Below are positions 6,236-9,157 of a DNA stretch of 9,157 bases, piece by piece. A program made the translations under genes and the position numbers. Numbering within the stretch: the first letter of the stretch is position 1; every line of letters begins with the position of its first letter. Source of the DNA: an uncultured Clostridia bacterium (lineage in GTDB: Bacteria; Bacillota; Clostridia; Oscillospirales; Oscillospiraceae); assembly GCA_938023775.1 (NCBI GenBank), contig CALJDB010000155.1:1-9157 (forward strand), written 5' to 3'. The notes under the pieces are model-generated. The model worked only from the letters and a program-made list of their open reading frames with translations. It had not been told where the DNA came from and ran no database searches.

Positions 6236-6281
6236 AGCCGCCCGGCTCCCAGAAAACGGAGCCGGGCGGCTCACCTTTTTT
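6236..6281. terminator. Strong intrinsic terminator, apparently bidirectional
   Basis: GCCGCCCGGCTCC (6237-6249) pairs perfectly with GGAGCCGGGCGGC (6258-6270), and A6236-T6271 can extend the stem to 14 bp. The loop is 8 bases, CAGAAAAC. On the + strand a TTTTTT run (6276-6281) follows after a 4-base offset. On the - strand the stem is followed by TTTTCGGTTTTT. It lies between the convergent membrane-protein and hydrolase genes and abuts the hydrolase stop codon at 6281-6283. Confidence 0.9.
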
Positions 6282-7483
6282 CACACGTCGTCTCTCCGGC
6301 AGGAGAAGAGCCACTCGCGCACCGGTTCGATCGGGTAAACGGCGTTCCAGGTGGACGTGTGGTTCCCGCCTGGCGTGTCGTCCCCCTCCGGGGGAACGAC
6401 GGAGCTGCCGCAGAACACGGTGTAGCGCACGGCGGCATCATCGCCCATAGCCTCACGCGCGAGAGCGGCGAGGGCTTCCGGGCTCTCCTTTGCGTCCCAG
6501 CGATAGCGGCCGACTCTTGCGCCGGCAGCCTCCATCGCCTCGGTCACGGCATTCATGCCGGGAAAGGCGCGGGCATCATGCTCGGAGACGAAGATCCAGA
6601 AGCGGCAGTCCGTGCAGCGCTCCGCCATGCGCTCCGGCGACCACTGCCCTGCGACGAGCAGGGAGGCGGCGAAGAGCTTCGGATAGCGGATGTTCAGCTC
6701 ACAGGACGCCATGCAACCCATGGACTGACCCGTGGCGTAAACACGCGACCTGTCCACGGGATAGCGCGAGATCACGTCGTCGAGCAGCGCCTTGATCGTT
6801 TCCAGCTCCGGCGCGGCGCGGAAGCCGTTGCTCGTGAGGTGGATGCTGCGGTCAATCTGGGGGGCGAGCACATAGCACGGGTGCTTCGCCTGCCACTCCG
6901 GAGCTGCGAAGCAGACGGCGCCGCAGCCCTGCGAGAGCGTCAGCAGCGGGTCCGGACCGCAGGGACCGGCGTCGTGGATGAACAGCACGAGCGGGAGAGG
7001 ACCCTCCGCCCCGGCGGGGACATAGAGATTATAGGGGATGCCGCCAAACTCGCCCTGCAAAAAGTCGCGGATGACGGGCTCCTCGCTGCGGTCAGAAACG
7101 AGCGGGGCGTCCGTCGGCGGAAGATCGCTCCCGTCGAGCGCACGGATGGGAGCAAGCTGGGAGAGCGTGAGGCTCCGGGGGCGGCGGACGGCGACGGGAA
7201 GATCGGTCGGCGGCGCGTTTTTCGGTGCGCCGGAGGGACGCCCCGGCGGGGGCAGGATACCGGCAAGCGCGTCCGTTGGGTCGAGCGGGAGCATGACCTC
7301 GCAGCCGTCCACGGAGATGCCCGTGATGCGTCTGCCGGCAACGCGGAAGGATGCAGCGGTGATCTGCCGCGGGTCGATCGGACGATCGTAGCGGATGCGC
7401 GCGGCGGCGATCTTCTGCCCGTCCGGGTAGTTCGCGGTCAGGCAGGTGATATGCAGAATATGGTCGTTCAAAATAGAATACAC
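6281..7483 (-). CDS. Alpha/beta hydrolase, esterase/peptidase-like (PHB depolymerase/S9 type)
   Basis: This is a serine hydrolase of about 400 aa without signal peptide, so probably cytoplasmic. Residues 1 to about 100 form a beta-rich N-terminal domain of the kind that precedes the catalytic domain in the predicted-peptidase/esterase group (COG4099-like). A Pro-rich linker follows, then the hydrolase domain (about 135-395). The catalytic triad is readable: Ser254 in the elbow GQSMG, Asp303 in SEHDARAF, and His375 in GGNHTSTW. The LVLFIHDAG strand-loop (165-173) supplies the oxyanion region. Relatives cleave esters or act as peptidases; the substrate here is unknown. It lies 20 bases after the OppF-type ATPase gene on the same strand, so it is probably the last cistron of a peptide-uptake operon. 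The start is uncertain: GTG 7483 lacks a good site, whereas TTG 7471 has GAGGTG correctly placed in front; the product would then be 396 aa. Confidence 0.88.
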   Translation of the reverse strand: MYSILNDHILHITCLTANYPDGQKIAAARIRYDRPIDPRQITAASFRVAGRRITGISVDGCEVMLPLDPTDALAGILPPPGRPSGAPKNAPPTDLPVAVRRPRSLTLSQLAPIRALDGSDLPPTDAPLVSDRSEEPVIRDFLQGEFGGIPYNLYVPAGAEGPLPLVLFIHDAGPCGPDPLLTLSQGCGAVCFAAPEWQAKHPCYVLAPQIDRSIHLTSNGFRAAPELETIKALLDDVISRYPVDRSRVYATGQSMGCMASCELNIRYPKLFAASLLVAGQWSPERMAERCTDCRFWIFVSEHDARAFPGMNAVTEAMEAAGARVGRYRWDAKESPEALAALAREAMGDDAAVRYTVFCGSSVVPPEGDDTPGGNHTSTWNAVYPIEPVREWLFSCRRDDV

Positions 7484-7486
7484 CTC
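7481..7486 (-). promoter_or_regulatory. Ribosome binding site suggesting a later TTG start for the hydrolase
   Basis: Read on the - strand, GAGGTG ends 9 bases before TTG 7471, in frame with the hydrolase. The GTG start at 7483 is itself part of this motif and has no other purine-rich site at a usable distance. The TTG start would remove four residues only. Confidence 0.45.
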
Positions 7487-7503
7487 ATCTTTCGGGAACG
7501 GGG

Positions 7504-8457
<954 letters not shown>

Positions 8458-8461
8458 GGTA

Positions 8462-9157
8462 TCACGTCTCCTCCTTTCCGGAAAATCGGACGCAGCGCAC
8501 AAAGTGACCCGGCGCGATCTCCGCGTCCGGGATGGACCCGGCGCGGCAGCGGTCGCAGACCTCCGGGCAGCGGGGGGAGAAGGGACAGCCGTCCGGCAGG
8601 TCCGTCGGGTCCGGAGGAAGTCCGGGGATCGGCGAGAGCCGCCGGTGCGCGCCCTTCGGGAGCCGTTCGTGCATGTTCGGCAGGGAGCTGAACAGCCCGC
8701 GCGTATAGGGGTGGCTCGCGTTCTTGAAAATGTCGCGGCGGGAGCCGCTCTCCATGATCTGCCCCGCGTAAATGACCGCGACACGGTCGCAGGTCTCCGC
8801 CACGACGCCGAGGTCGTGGGTGATTAGGATCATGCTGGTGTTCAGCTTTTCTTTGAGCGTGCGCATCATGTCGAGCACCTGCGCCTGAATGGTGACGTCC
8901 AGCGCGGTGGTCGGCTCGTCCGCAAGCAGCAGGAGCGGGTCGCAGGCGAGCGCCATCGCGATGACGACGCGCTGCTTCATACCGCCGGAAAACTGGTGGG
9001 GATACTCCATATAGCGCGTGCGGGGAATGCCGACGAGCTCCAGCATGGCGTATGTCCGCTCCAGCACCTCAGTGCGGCTCATCTTCCTGTTGTGGAGCTG
9101 GATGACCTCGCTGATCTGCACGCCGACGGTCATCGTCGGGTTCAGGGCGGTCATCGG
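8462..9157 (-). CDS. Peptide ABC transporter ATP-binding protein, OppD/DppD type (5' truncated by window edge)
   Basis: This is the C-terminal 231 residues of the partner ATPase of the same importer. The gene enters from the right edge in frame; the first visible residues, PMTALNPT, are the end of the Q-loop region, so Walker A lies outside. Visible motifs, numbered from the edge, are a canonical signature FSGGMKQR (56-63), Walker B LLLLADEP with D80/E81, TALD, and switch His114 in ITHD. The C-terminal extension has [13 protein letters not shown] (148-160) and cysteines C191-x5-C197-x6-C204, plus an extra C201 and a later C222. It runs directly into the OppF-type gene, whose ribosome binding site lies inside its last codons. 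Binding protein and permease genes are expected further right, by analogy with other opp/dpp operons. Confidence 0.93.
   Translation of the reverse strand, partial: PMTALNPTMTVGVQISEVIQLHNRKMSRTEVLERTYAMLELVGIPRTRYMEYPHQFSGGMKQRVVIAMALACDPLLLLADEPTTALDVTIQAQVLDMMRTLKEKLNTSMILITHDLGVVAETCDRVAVIYAGQIMESGSRRDIFKNASHPYTRGLFSSLPNMHERLPKGAHRRLSPIPGLPPDPTDLPDGCPFSPRCPEVCDRCRAGSIPDAEIAPGHFVRCVRFSGKEET

Noticed and set aside
5195..6274. A 359-codon - strand frame overlapping the MBL hydrolase start and the membrane-protein gene.
   Set aside because: Its translation is Arg/Pro/Ala-rich without motifs. It conflicts with the promoter and the two supported genes on either side.
8458..8784. N-terminal extension of the OppF-type frame into the OppD-type gene.
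   Set aside because: Homology begins at ATG 8457, which has AAGGAGGAG in front. The extra sequence is Arg-rich and overlaps a supported gene.

Overview
The window looks like part of the chromosome of a high-GC, endospore-forming Firmicute. The class Clostridia, and within it an Oscillospirales/Ruminococcaceae-like lineage, is the most likely placement. This rests on a complete eight-gene spoIIIA operon, very G+C-rich codon use, strong AGGAGG-type ribosome binding sites, and an OppF-type ATPase with a signature variant I recall from clostridial relatives. The placement is inference; no rRNA or other marker gene is present.

Region 1 (61-4534, + strand) is spoIIIAA-AB-AC-AD-AE-AF-AG-AH, all intact and in the standard order. 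AA is the ATPase. AB to AE are membrane components. AF, AG and AH are membrane-anchored proteins with ring-building-motif-type domains. Together they form the mother-cell half of the SpoIIIA-SpoIIQ channel that supports the engulfed forespore. Genes overlap or nearly touch: three junctions are 4-bp GTGA overlaps and AF/AG overlap by 14 bp. The most notable point is SpoIIIAG. At 122 aa it is about half the Bacillus subtilis length and seems to lack the whole insertion that builds the vertical beta-barrel of the known AG ring. A long hairpin at 4537-4577 closes the operon.

Region 2 (4581-5375, - strand) is a metallo-beta-lactamase-fold hydrolase with all metal ligands, convergent with spoIIIAH and sharing its terminator.

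Region 3 (5418-6281, + strand) is a stand-alone gene for an unrecognised protein with four predicted membrane segments. It has an extended -10 housekeeping promoter, a 12-bp perfect palindrome in its leader, and a strong, apparently bidirectional terminator.

Region 4 (6281-9157, - strand) is the distal part of a peptide-uptake operon that enters from the right edge. It holds a 5'-truncated OppD/DppD-type ATPase, a complete OppF/DppF-type ATPase, and then, 20 bp downstream, a cytoplasmic esterase/peptidase-like alpha/beta hydrolase. The substrate-binding protein and permeases would be expected to the right of the window.

I see no tRNA, rRNA, CRISPR array, insertion sequence, attachment site or origin. 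No gene-free stretch exceeds about 125 bases. Bases 1-60 hold only the spoIIIAA ribosome binding site and possibly the tail of an upstream gene.
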